A DNA stretch of 64,000 nt from Collinsella sp. (GTDB lineage Bacteria > Actinomycetota > Coriobacteriia > Coriobacteriales > Coriobacteriaceae): the NCBI GenBank assembly GCA_019414205.1, contig DXML01000012.1:198360-262359 (forward strand), given 5' to 3'. The translations under genes and the position numbers were made by a program. The notes under the pieces were generated by a model. That model made no database searches. It had not been told where the DNA came from and saw nothing but the letters and a program-made list of their open reading frames with translations. Below, in pieces: positions 35,052 to 43,170 of this stretch (position 1 is the first letter of the stretch; each line of letters begins with the position of its first letter).

Positions 35052-37760
35052 ATGCCCAAGATTGATGTAGAAGAACAGCTTAAGCTGCGGTTTTTGCAGC
35101 CGTTGCCTGCATGCATGCCCCGCCGTGTGGTGGTTTGGCACGATGCGGACGGCGAGTTCGCTCCTGAGTTTGAGCGATTGGCCGCCGAGGGTTTCGACGG
35201 CGCGGGGACCGATGACGGCGTTATGCCCGTCCACGGTGACTTTGGGCGCCCGGTACGGTTTGTTGAGGCCTGTGAGGGCCGCATGTTTGCCGTTAAGAAG
35301 CTTATCAACCGCGATGACCTTGCGAGCGATATCTTGCTGTATCGCCGTTGCCCGCGCGGCAGGCTTGAGGGCGATTGGCTTGCCGATGTTGAGCTGTATG
35401 CTGATCGGTTCCAGGCTGACTATCTTTCGCTTTTGGCCGACCAGCTGGGTATCGAGAATATCGACGCCGTGCGCGAGAGTCTGCGCGAGCACAAGACGTT
35501 CTTTGATGCCAAGACCCGCTGCGTTAAGTTTGCCGCGTGCGTTCCGCATGCTTCGGGCGCATCAGATATCGAACTCGGTATCCTTACGGTGATTTTTGGC
35601 GGTAAAGAGGTTGGCGACGCGCGCCCCGCGTTTGTGCTGCGCGGCTGTATGACCACGCTGCTGCACGAGGGCCCCGAAGCGCTGGCCGAGTTGGTGGACA
35701 AGTACTGCGTGCGCGATGTCCTCGCTGCCTTCATTGTACGTTGCTATGGGTTTGAGGGACCGCTGTATAAGCGTGATTCGCTGCTTGCACTGGCATCCCA
35801 TGTGCTCATCACGGCGTCATCCACCGCGCTTCCCGAGGGGGCGCTCAAGGGACTCGAAAGCTATGTGGCTCCCGCCTACGGACCCTATTGCCTTGAGGCG
35901 GTGCGTACGTGGGACCAGACTGCCGATGCTCGGGCGTCGAGCGAGGATTTATTTGAGATCTGCCGTTTGGTGGAGGATGCCCGCGGGCTCTTTGCACGGT
36001 TTGAGGCCCTGTCGATCGATGTGCTGACCTCGCTTGATGTGTTCCCGTGCGTCAATGAGGCCGTACTCTCGCAGCTGTTCTGCTCGTTTGCTCAGGGCGC
36101 GGACCGTGTTGCGGATGCGCGCGCCTTTGCGGCGCGTCGCTGCGACCTAAGCTGGTACCGCCGTGTCGAGAGCTACTTTGACCTGCTTGTCGCTGTGGCC
36201 GATATGTGTGCGTTTAGGCAGGCGCACGCGGGCGGGTTCCATCTGGCGCAGCCCCAGCAGGTGTGGGATGCCTACACGTCCGATTGGTATGCCATGGACG
36301 CTGCCTATCGCCATATGTGCACCGCGTATCTGCGGGCGCGCTCCGTCGAGTGCGATGTGCTCGAGGAGCCTGCCCGAGCTGTGGTGGACTGGGCGGAGAA
36401 TCTCTACAGTAACTGGTTCTTGGCCGATGCTAATGCATGCTGGGCGACCGCTGCGCAAGGGGAGTGGGCCGATTGCGGCTACATCGAGGGTCCCGCACGG
36501 CAGGATGAATTCTACTGGCATGTACTGCCCACCTTTGTGGGCTCTACCAAAACGACGGTCGTTATCGTGAGCGACGCGCTGCGCTATGAGGTGGCCCGCG
36601 ACGTTGCGGCGCTGCTCGAGCGCGAGCGCGGCGGCAACGTCAAGGTCTCTAGCATGCAGGCGGTCTTTCCCTCCATTACCGAGGTGGGTATGCCCGCGCT
36701 GCTGCCGCACCAGGCGCTTGGGCTTGCAGCGGATGGCACGTACGTGCTGGCTGACGGCATGCCCACTTCGACGACTCCGCAGCGCGAGGCCGTGCTTGCC
36801 AACGTTGAGTCTACGGGCCGCGCTTTGCGCTCGAGCGCATACCTCAACATGGTGGGAACCGAGCGCAAAGCGCTGCTCAAAGACTCCAAGCTCGTTTATC
36901 TCTACCACAACAAGATCGATGCCACGGGCGAGAAGGCCGCTACGCAGGATGACGTCTTCGATGCCTGTGCGGACACCGTGGAGGAACTTGCCACGTTGGC
37001 GCGTCGCGTGTGCACCGACGCCCCGGGCGCACGTGTTGTTATAACGGCGGATCACGGCTTTATCTACACGCGTCGGGAACTCAACGAGTGCCAGATGCTC
37101 GGCAAGTCAGACCTTCCCTTCCTTGACGCTCCCGTTATGCACGGCAAGCGTCATCTGGTGGTGCCCAACGAGGCCGTGACCAAGCTTTCGGACGAGGCGC
37201 GCGGGGTGTTTGTTAATGTTGATATGGGACTTTTGGGTGCCGGCTTTGAGGGGTTTGCCCCGCGCGAGAACGTGCACTTTAGGCGTCCCGGCGGTACTAA
37301 CAACTACGTCCACGGCGGCATGAGCCTGCAGGAGCTTTGCGTGCCCGTTATCGGATTTTGGCGCGCACGCTCGGGTTCCAAGGACTTTGTCGATACGCGT
37401 GCAGCGACGCTACGCGTGCTAAGTGAGGGACGCCGTGTGACCAACTCGCTCTTCTCGGTCAACCTGATCCAGGAAGAGCCCGCTCGGGGCAAGATCCTTC
37501 CGTGTGAGTACGAGCTGGTGTTTACCGACGCAAGCGGCAACGAGGTGAGCGATACGGTCAAAGCGCATGCCAACAAGGTCTCTGCAAACTCGCAGGATCG
37601 CGTGGTGCATGCCAAGTTTGCGCTGCATGCGGCCAATGGGTTCTCGGCCAAGGATCCGTACTATCTGGTCTGCCGCGAACGTGAGACGGGCAAGATCGTT
37701 TGGCGCGAGACGTACACCATCGCTGTTTCGTTTGCCCCTGTTGCTGATTTTGGTTTTTAG
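35052..37760 (+). CDS. pglZ: BREX alkaline-phosphatase-superfamily protein PglZ
   Basis: 902 residues. The C-terminal half has the PglZ/alkaline phosphatase core: VVIVSDALRYEVARDV (metal Asp508), TEVGMPALLPH and RVVITADHGFIYTR (Asp667 and His669). HGGMSLQELCVPVI follows, then a beta-rich C-terminal domain. The N-terminal 450 residues are helical. PglZ is the defining BREX component and has metal-dependent phosphodiesterase-like activity in studied relatives. It begins 24 bases after the PglX C-terminal gene and ends 11 bases before brxL. Confidence 0.93.
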   Translation: MPKIDVEEQLKLRFLQPLPACMPRRVVVWHDADGEFAPEFERLAAEGFDGAGTDDGVMPVHGDFGRPVRFVEACEGRMFAVKKLINRDDLASDILLYRRCPRGRLEGDWLADVELYADRFQADYLSLLADQLGIENIDAVRESLREHKTFFDAKTRCVKFAACVPHASGASDIELGILTVIFGGKEVGDARPAFVLRGCMTTLLHEGPEALAELVDKYCVRDVLAAFIVRCYGFEGPLYKRDSLLALASHVLITASSTALPEGALKGLESYVAPAYGPYCLEAVRTWDQTADARASSEDLFEICRLVEDARGLFARFEALSIDVLTSLDVFPCVNEAVLSQLFCSFAQGADRVADARAFAARRCDLSWYRRVESYFDLLVAVADMCAFRQAHAGGFHLAQPQQVWDAYTSDWYAMDAAYRHMCTAYLRARSVECDVLEEPARAVVDWAENLYSNWFLADANACWATAAQGEWADCGYIEGPARQDEFYWHVLPTFVGSTKTTVVIVSDALRYEVARDVAALLERERGGNVKVSSMQAVFPSITEVGMPALLPHQALGLAADGTYVLADGMPTSTTPQREAVLANVESTGRALRSSAYLNMVGTERKALLKDSKLVYLYHNKIDATGEKAATQDDVFDACADTVEELATLARRVCTDAPGARVVITADHGFIYTRRELNECQMLGKSDLPFLDAPVMHGKRHLVVPNEAVTKLSDEARGVFVNVDMGLLGAGFEGFAPRENVHFRRPGGTNNYVHGGMSLQELCVPVIGFWRARSGSKDFVDTRAATLRVLSEGRRVTNSLFSVNLIQEEPARGKILPCEYELVFTDASGNEVSDTVKAHANKVSANSQDRVVHAKFALHAANGFSAKDPYYLVCRERETGKIVWRETYTIAVSFAPVADFGF

Positions 37761-37771
37761 GAGTGTGCCCT

Positions 37772-40153
37772 ATGTTTGATAGCCATGACGACAATCTATG
37801 GGAAGTTCCCTCGATTGATGTGAATACGCCCGTGCAGGCTGCGGTGCCTGCAGGGGAGGCCGTGCCTGCCCCGGAGGCTGAGGCTGCCGCAGAGGCCGTG
37901 GCCGCTGCGCCTGTCCCGGAGCCGATGGAGACCGCTGCGCCCGCTGAGGTCGTGGCGCCCGCCGAGGACGAATCCTCGACCGATGGCTATGCCCAAGCCG
38001 TGGCCGAGGCTCCCGAGGACGACGGCTACGATATGGATGGACTGGACGGCAAGCTGCTCGAGCACTTTGGCGGCAAGATCGTGCGCAAGGACCTCACGGC
38101 CCTTATGAAGCGTGGCGCCAACGTGCCCACCTTTGTGCTGGAGTACCTGCTGGGCATGTACTGCTCAACCGATGACGAGAATGCCGTGGCAGAGGGCCTG
38201 GAGCGCATCCGCAAGATCCTCACCGATAACTATGTGCGCCCCGACGAGTCCGAGCGCATCAAGTCCAAGATTCGCGAGCTGGGTCGCTTTACCATCATCG
38301 ATAAGGTGACGGCCAAGCTCGACGAGTACAAAGACATCTACGTGGCGTCGTTTGCCAATCTGACCATTGAGCCGTTTGTGATGCCGGCCGAGTACGTGCG
38401 CGACTATTCCAAGATTCTCCAGGGCGGTATTTGGTGCATCATGAGCATCGAGTATCGTCATCCCATGGAAGAGGAAGACGAGTTTGGCATGGAGGTCTTT
38501 GGCGACGATGCGCCGCGCCGCTCCAAGGCCAAGCGCAAAAAGCGCGGGCCCGAGGACTCTCCGTTTAGCGTAGCTTCGCTCACGCCCATCCAGATGCCCA
38601 ACCTGGACCTGGATGCCATGATCGACGAGCGCCAGTATTTCTCGCGCGACGAGTGGCTCAACATGCTGCTGCGCTCGGCTGGCTATGAGCCCAGCGAGCT
38701 TTCCGAGAAGGAGCGCCTGCACTTTATCGAGCGTATGGTGCCGCTGATCGAGCGCAACTACAACCTGTGCGAGCTTGGTCCCCGCGGTACCGGCAAGAGC
38801 CATATCTACAAAGAGGTCTCGCCCTACGCCATCTTGCTTTCGGGCGGGCAGACCACCACAGCCAACCTGTTCGGCCGTATGAACTCCATGCGCGCCGATC
38901 GCGTGGGCTTGGTGGGTCACTGGGATTGCGTGACGTTCGACGAGGTCGCCGGCATGCGCTTTAAGGATACCAACGCCGTGCAGATCATGAAGGACTACAT
39001 GGCGAGTGGCAGCTACGCGCGCGGCCGCGACCAGATTAACGCCGATGCCTCCATGGTCTTTGAGGGCAACATCAACGACACCGTGCAAAACGTCCTTAAG
39101 ACCACGCACCTGTTTGATCCGTTCCCGCCGGAGTTTAACAACGATTCGGCCTTCTTCGACCGTATCCACTATTACCTGCCGGGCTGGGAGATTCCCAAGA
39201 TGCGTTCGAGCCTGCTGACCGGGCATTACGGCTTAATCACCGACTGCCTATCGGAGTTTTGCAAGGAGATGCGCCGCAAGGACTTTACGCATCATATCGA
39301 CCGCTACTTCCGCTTTAACAGCGACTTTAACAAGCGTGACGAGATCGCCGTGCGCAAGTCCTTTAGCGGCCTGGCCAAGCTGCTGTTCCCTGACGAGGCT
39401 ATGGACAAGGATGACGTTCGTTGGTTGCTGGACTACGCCATCGAGGGCCGTCGCCGCGTAAAGGAGCAGCTCAAGATTATGGCGGGCGTCGAGTTTATCG
39501 ACGTCAACCTGGGCTATATGGATGCCGACAATCCGCAGGACGTGCACGTGGTGCGCGTGCCCGAGCAGAGTGAGGATACGCTGATTCCCGACGGGCCGCT
39601 GCTGTCCGGTCATGTGTTTGGCGTGGGCAGGTCGCAGGGCGGCGAGGTTGCCGTGTACAAGCTGGAGAACAAGGCCGTAGCCGGCGAGTGCAAGTTTAAG
39701 CACGAGGGCGTTGCCTTTAACAAGCCGGTGCGCGATACGCTGGAAGCCGCGTTTGACAACTTTGTGAACCTGGCGAACCGCGTGGCGCCGGGCATGCACA
39801 TTGGCTCCAAGGACTACCTGCTGTTCTATAACGACCTGCAGAGCAAAGGCCTGTCCGAAGAAGTTTCGCTTGCCGAGTTTGTGGGCCTGTGCTCCGCGGC
39901 CTGCAACCGCCCAGTGATGCCTGCGCTGGCGGTTCCGGGAATCTTGCGCATGTCGGGCTCTATGGATGAGATCCGCGGGCTCGAGGACATCATGCGCGTG
40001 GCCAAAAACGCCGGCGCCAAGCGCGTGATATTGCCGCTGAGCGCCATCGCGGGCCTGCAGAACGTTTCCTCCGAGATTATCTCGGGGTTGAGCCCGGTGT
40101 TCTACATGGATGGCGACCCGGTCGATGCTGCGAAGAAGGCGTTGGATCTATAG
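37772..40153 (+). CDS. brxL: BREX AAA+ protein BrxL (Lon-like)
   Basis: 793 residues from ATG 37772, behind AGGAG. The first 90 residues are an Ala/Glu/Pro-rich acidic extension that is not usual for the family. The AAA+ domain has Walker A GPRGTGKSH at 336-344 and a Walker B stretch in HWDCVTFDEVAGM. The C-terminal domain is Lon-protease-like in fold (ILRMSGSMDEIRGLEDIMRVAKNAGAKRVILP), but no obvious catalytic Ser/Lys pair is apparent, in line with BrxL acting as a DNA-associated motor rather than a protease. Presence of BrxL marks this as type 1 BREX. Confidence 0.92.
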   Translation: MFDSHDDNLWEVPSIDVNTPVQAAVPAGEAVPAPEAEAAAEAVAAAPVPEPMETAAPAEVVAPAEDESSTDGYAQAVAEAPEDDGYDMDGLDGKLLEHFGGKIVRKDLTALMKRGANVPTFVLEYLLGMYCSTDDENAVAEGLERIRKILTDNYVRPDESERIKSKIRELGRFTIIDKVTAKLDEYKDIYVASFANLTIEPFVMPAEYVRDYSKILQGGIWCIMSIEYRHPMEEEDEFGMEVFGDDAPRRSKAKRKKRGPEDSPFSVASLTPIQMPNLDLDAMIDERQYFSRDEWLNMLLRSAGYEPSELSEKERLHFIERMVPLIERNYNLCELGPRGTGKSHIYKEVSPYAILLSGGQTTTANLFGRMNSMRADRVGLVGHWDCVTFDEVAGMRFKDTNAVQIMKDYMASGSYARGRDQINADASMVFEGNINDTVQNVLKTTHLFDPFPPEFNNDSAFFDRIHYYLPGWEIPKMRSSLLTGHYGLITDCLSEFCKEMRRKDFTHHIDRYFRFNSDFNKRDEIAVRKSFSGLAKLLFPDEAMDKDDVRWLLDYAIEGRRRVKEQLKIMAGVEFIDVNLGYMDADNPQDVHVVRVPEQSEDTLIPDGPLLSGHVFGVGRSQGGEVAVYKLENKAVAGECKFKHEGVAFNKPVRDTLEAAFDNFVNLANRVAPGMHIGSKDYLLFYNDLQSKGLSEEVSLAEFVGLCSAACNRPVMPALAVPGILRMSGSMDEIRGLEDIMRVAKNAGAKRVILPLSAIAGLQNVSSEIISGLSPVFYMDGDPVDAAKKALDL

Positions 40154-40246
40154 GGATGCGAGCGTGCGGGCTTGCGTGCGCGAGGCGTTTGATGCGCACG
40201 TGAGCCCGCGAGCATGGTGGCGCGCTGCGCGTGAGGAGGCCTTGCC

Positions 40247-41611
40247 ATGGCGGAAGAACGTTCTGTTGGCGAGCTGCTCGATGAGCTGTTTGGCTTTGAG
40301 TCGGTAGCCAAGCGTCAGCCGGCGCTTGAGCAGTACGATCGCGGGGAGTTATTGCGCAAGGCGCGCTCCCGCGAGCTACTGGCTGTGATCGGGGGCGTCG
40401 AGGCTGCCGAGCGTGCTGCGCGTGAGTCTGCCGTGCGGGCCGTTGACGGGTATGTACGCCGCGTTGAATTTGATTCTCTTGCGCGCGCTCGCAAGCAGGT
40501 AGGCGTTGTGGGCCCGTTGCAGATGGAGCGGCGCTACGCTGCCTTTTTGCGCATGGAGGACAAGGCCGAGCTGTTGGCGCGTCTGGAGCAGACGCTTGCG
40601 TTTATCGAGGTAAGGCTGCGTGCCAATACGGCGGACAGGGTTCGTGCGGCATATGATGCCGCGGGGGCTTTGGTGTTGCAGGGCGTGGCACGTCTGAGTG
40701 ACGTGCGCGTTGTGGATGCCGTGCCCCTGGATGCCGATCTGCTGTGTACGCAGTTGGAGCAGCTGCGTTGTGCCGCCGACGCAACGGATCTTGCCGGCAT
40801 GATCACGGCGACGTTCGAGTCCGAGCTGAGTGCGACCGGGCCGCGGGATGCTGGCGGATTTGCTGGTGGTGTTGCTGGCGATGTTGCCGGCGATGTAGCA
40901 CTGGAGCGCGAGCTTACCAACGTGCGCGGCGCTGCACAGCGGGCACGCTTGGCCGCCCAGGCGTATCGGGCCGAGCGCGCCGCCCGCGTTGCGGGGAGCG
41001 CGGTGGAACCGATGTCGTTGCCAGAGTCTGTTTGCGTTGCGTGCGAGACGGCGTGCGATGCCGGAGAGCTTTCCGAGTTGCTCGCCCAGGTTAAAAAGTC
41101 GTTTGAGACATATAGGCGCGTTGTTGCCGACGGTGGGTTGTTCCGTGCCTTTGGCGTCGGTTCGCCGCATGGGATTTGCCGCGGCAGTAGTTATATTGAC
41201 TACGATTCTCGGTTTGATGAAGACGTGTTGGTGGGCGAGTATGACGGTGCTACCAGGCACAATGTTCGGCGTGAGGTGGCGATTCCCGAGCTTGTGGATG
41301 GGGCCTCGGCCGATGGCGGCGATTCACTCGAGGTTGCCGTGGCGCGCATGCGTGAGTTTAACGCGCGCCGCTACGACGGTGTGCTGGACGAGGATCCTGC
41401 GTACCATGCGAATGCATTTTGGTATGGACTCAAAAAGCTCAGCCAGTATTGCGAGGCCGCCGTGCGCGTAGATGAGCGTGCTTGGGATTGCCTTATCGAT
41501 AAGGTACAGTTCGCCTACGATGAACCCGTGGGGCGCCTGGCCACGCAGATGGACGACAAGCAGGTTGCGGCTTTTGTTGCTGCTGTGGATGCGCTCGGCG
41601 CTGTTGAGTAG
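40247..41611 (+). CDS. Unrecognised protein encoded directly after BREX
   Basis: 454 residues, no family recognised. It is Ala/Arg/Glu-rich and probably helical and coiled-coil up to about residue 300, with a low-complexity Gly/Val/Asp patch (AGGVAGDVAGDVA, about 207-219). A C-terminal half has SSYIDYDSRFDEDVLVGEYDGATRHNVRREVAIPELVDG and YHANAFWYGLKKLSQYCEAAV. GAGGAGG lies upstream of ATG 40247. The position 94 bases after brxL and the same strand suggest cotranscription with BREX, but a BREX role is unproven. Confidence 0.6.
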   Translation: MAEERSVGELLDELFGFESVAKRQPALEQYDRGELLRKARSRELLAVIGGVEAAERAARESAVRAVDGYVRRVEFDSLARARKQVGVVGPLQMERRYAAFLRMEDKAELLARLEQTLAFIEVRLRANTADRVRAAYDAAGALVLQGVARLSDVRVVDAVPLDADLLCTQLEQLRCAADATDLAGMITATFESELSATGPRDAGGFAGGVAGDVAGDVALERELTNVRGAAQRARLAAQAYRAERAARVAGSAVEPMSLPESVCVACETACDAGELSELLAQVKKSFETYRRVVADGGLFRAFGVGSPHGICRGSSYIDYDSRFDEDVLVGEYDGATRHNVRREVAIPELVDGASADGGDSLEVAVARMREFNARRYDGVLDEDPAYHANAFWYGLKKLSQYCEAAVRVDERAWDCLIDKVQFAYDEPVGRLATQMDDKQVAAFVAAVDALGAVE

Positions 41612-41638
41612 GGGCCTGGCCTGATAGGAGGTTTCACC

Positions 41639-41830
41639 ATGAAGATCGACGTTGATGTTGACCAGCTGCGTGAGAGTCTGCTCGACCGTGCAGGGAGTGC
41701 AGCCGGCGTGGGCTTTCCGGCCGCTATTCTCGACGTGATGGATATCGAGGACGAGTCGCCCCAAGAGCTGCTAGCCCGAGCCGAGCGCGAAGGCCTCGAC
41801 CTCCACGACTTTGCCGTCGATGACGATTAG
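41639..41830 (+). CDS. Small acidic protein, unrecognised
   Basis: 63 residues. A textbook AGGAGGTTTCACC precedes the ATG, and the spacing of 27 bases to the 454-residue gene suggests one transcript. The sequence is acidic and partly helical (ESPQELLARAEREGLDLHDFAVDDD) with no known motif. Acidic character could fit a partner or inhibitor of the larger protein, but nothing proves this. A hairpin repeat follows at once as a probable terminator. Confidence 0.6.
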   Translation: MKIDVDVDQLRESLLDRAGSAAGVGFPAAILDVMDIEDESPQELLARAEREGLDLHDFAVDDD

Positions 41831-41865
41831 AAATGTGACAAAGGGACAGTCTCTTTGTCACATTC
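41831..41865. repeat. GGGACAG-loop hairpin after the BREX-linked genes
   Basis: AATGTGACAAAG pairs with CTTTGTCACATT around GGACAGTCT. It has the same loop core as the CCACAAAGG family but a different stem, and it lies immediately after a stop codon as a terminator would. Confidence 0.65.
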
Positions 41866-41952
41866 GGGACTGCGGCTGCGCGTAAAAGCACGATAGACCG
41901 TCGCGATGGAGCCTGATGACCTCGCGACTGTTTTATTTTGACTGCCCGCTGA

Positions 41953-42075
41953 CTAAGTGAGTAGACTTAATTGCAAATCCTGAGCACACGACAAATTTGC
42001 TTCAACAAACCCGCAGGTCACAGAGTTGTGCTTTGGTGACGTGGTCGGCGATTCGGCAAAAGCCTACTCACTTAG
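41953..42075. mobile_element. MITE-like 123-bp element with 12-base terminal inverted repeats
   Basis: CTAAGTGAGTAG at 41953-41964 is exactly inverted as CTACTCACTTAG at 42064-42075. The 99 bases between contain no coding frame. No target-site duplication is obvious. The size and exact ends suggest a miniature non-autonomous element or a large structured repeat. Confidence 0.5.
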
Positions 42076-42102
42076 TTTTGCGAGACGCATACTGTCCGCA
42101 AT

Positions 42103-42135
42103 GTAGCTAATTTAGGACGTGTCTCCTTTAGCTAC
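42103..42135. repeat. GTAGCTAA hairpin with GGAC loop
   Basis: GTAGCTAA pairs with TTAGCTAC around TTTAGGACGTGTCTCC. A hairpin with nearly the same stem (GGGGTAGCTAA) is at 43126-43164, so the pair brackets the DUF3800 locus. Confidence 0.6.
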
Positions 42136-42173
42136 TTCCGCCCTCTTAGAGGCTGAACAGGAGTTACGGCAAC

Positions 42174-42248
42174 TTTACGCATAAAAAATGCCGGGGGGAT
42201 CCCCCGGTCCTTGACTGCCCTTCATAAAGGAACGCAAGCCATTTATAC
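42174..42248 (-). ncRNA. Structured RNA copy A, downstream of the DUF3800 gene
   Basis: Read on the minus strand: TATAAA, a small stem CCTT-TATG-AAGG, then CCGGGGGATCCCCCCGG followed by CATTTTTTATGCG, a rho-independent end. The same layout with different stem bases occurs in copy B, upstream of the gene. DUF3800 genes are known to be associated with several conserved RNA motifs (the DUF3800-numbered motifs of comparative surveys); whether this is one of them needs a covariance search. Confidence 0.5.
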
Positions 42249-42273
42249 CATGGTTCCGATGCGAATGGCTGGC

Positions 42274-42951
42274 TCACTCAATCCTCTTTTTCCTTAGCTT
42301 CTTGACGAAGTTCTTTTTGAATGGGGTAATCGAGCCAAAGAACTCAGTGTCAGTTTTCGTCGCTGTTCCATTCTGGAACTTAAGGAACGTGAGCTCGATT
42401 CCGCAAATATAGTCGGCGACCTGGGAAAGTCGGTATGTTCTGGGCGAAGCATCGCGATATACCGTGGCCTTTTGGGAAATGGCCTTCTCGATGGCGCCAT
42501 GAAGCGCTCGCGTTACAACGCTTTGGCCTCCGTCATAGTAGATCTTAACGTGGTCAAAGCTCTGTATATACGCCAGGTGGTCACTGAGAAATATCGCAAC
42601 GTCGCGTTCGATCTTTTCGGAGAGCTTTTGGGGTTCGTAAAGGCCCTGCTTCTTGTCGTAGATGAAGGGCTGGTAGGTGATGGGGAGGTGTTGCACGAGC
42701 ATCGTGAAGGCGGAAAGTTGCCTTTTTCGTCGTTGAATATCCTGCCATTTATAGTCGTCATGTCCGGTCAAAAGCGGCCCGAAATGAAATGGCATGATGT
42801 CGAGACTTTGATCTTTTATGAGCTGCTCATAGCTATTGATATGAGGACCAACAGGTTTGTCCTGTTCATGGAATACGAGCATGACAATGTAGTACCTAGA
42901 TACAGGCCCCGCGTCGCCGGATTCGTCGATAAAAATCGAGAGTTCCTTCAT
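42274..42951 (-). CDS. DUF3800 protein
   Basis: 225 residues. The N-terminal SIFIDESGDAG is the DUF3800 signature; further conserved acidic positions are in IYYDGGQSVVTRAL and SQVADYICGIEL. These give a set of Asp/Glu residues with an RNase H-like feel, and a nuclease role has been suggested for the family but not shown here. TTGGAGGT is the ribosome site, six bases before ATG. It is frequently found in defence islands and near phage genes. Here it stands alone, flanked by two copies of a structured RNA, downstream of BREX. Confidence 0.88.
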   Translation of the reverse strand: MKELSIFIDESGDAGPVSRYYIVMLVFHEQDKPVGPHINSYEQLIKDQSLDIMPFHFGPLLTGHDDYKWQDIQRRKRQLSAFTMLVQHLPITYQPFIYDKKQGLYEPQKLSEKIERDVAIFLSDHLAYIQSFDHVKIYYDGGQSVVTRALHGAIEKAISQKATVYRDASPRTYRLSQVADYICGIELTFLKFQNGTATKTDTEFFGSITPFKKNFVKKLRKKRIE

Positions 42952-42965
42952 GAGGTGACCTCCAA

Positions 42966-43043
42966 TTTACGCATAAAAAATGCCGGGGGACATCCCCCGG
43001 CTCTTGGAGGTCCCTCTATTCGAGGGTACCGACTTCTTTATAG
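42966..43043 (-). ncRNA. Structured RNA copy B, leader of the DUF3800 gene
   Basis: Minus strand: TATAAAG, stem CCCTC-GAATA-GAGGG, ACCTCCAA, then CCGGGGGATGTCCCCCGG followed by CATTTTTTATGCG. The first stem differs from copy A (CCTT/AAGG) but still pairs, a compensatory pattern that argues for RNA function. ACCTCCAA is exactly complementary to the ribosome site TTGGAGGT of the DUF3800 gene 40 bases downstream. It may act as an independent RNA ending at the terminator or as an attenuating leader. Confidence 0.55.
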
Positions 43044-43125
43044 CATGAGATCGAGCCGCGTTCAAATGCTGCCATGTGGATAGGTCCCTTTTCAGTTCCT
43101 GTTAAATCGCGACTCAGGAGGGGCT

Positions 43126-43164
43126 GGGGTAGCTAAAAGAGCCCCGTCCCAAATTAGCTGCCCC
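43126..43164. repeat. GTAGCTAA-type hairpin with GGGACGGGG loop
   Basis: GGGGTAGCTAA pairs with TTAGCTGCCCC; the loop on the minus strand reads TTTGGGACGGGGCTCTT. It lies just beyond the 3' end of the leftward antiporter gene and may terminate it. Confidence 0.6.
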
Positions 43165-43170
43165 CGCCCG

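Noticed and set aside
42174..43043. The two DUF3800-flanking repeats as a CRISPR array or att sites
   Set aside because: Only two units, 790 bases apart, with a gene between and internal stems that covary; CRISPR repeats would be identical with short spacers, and att cores would be identical.
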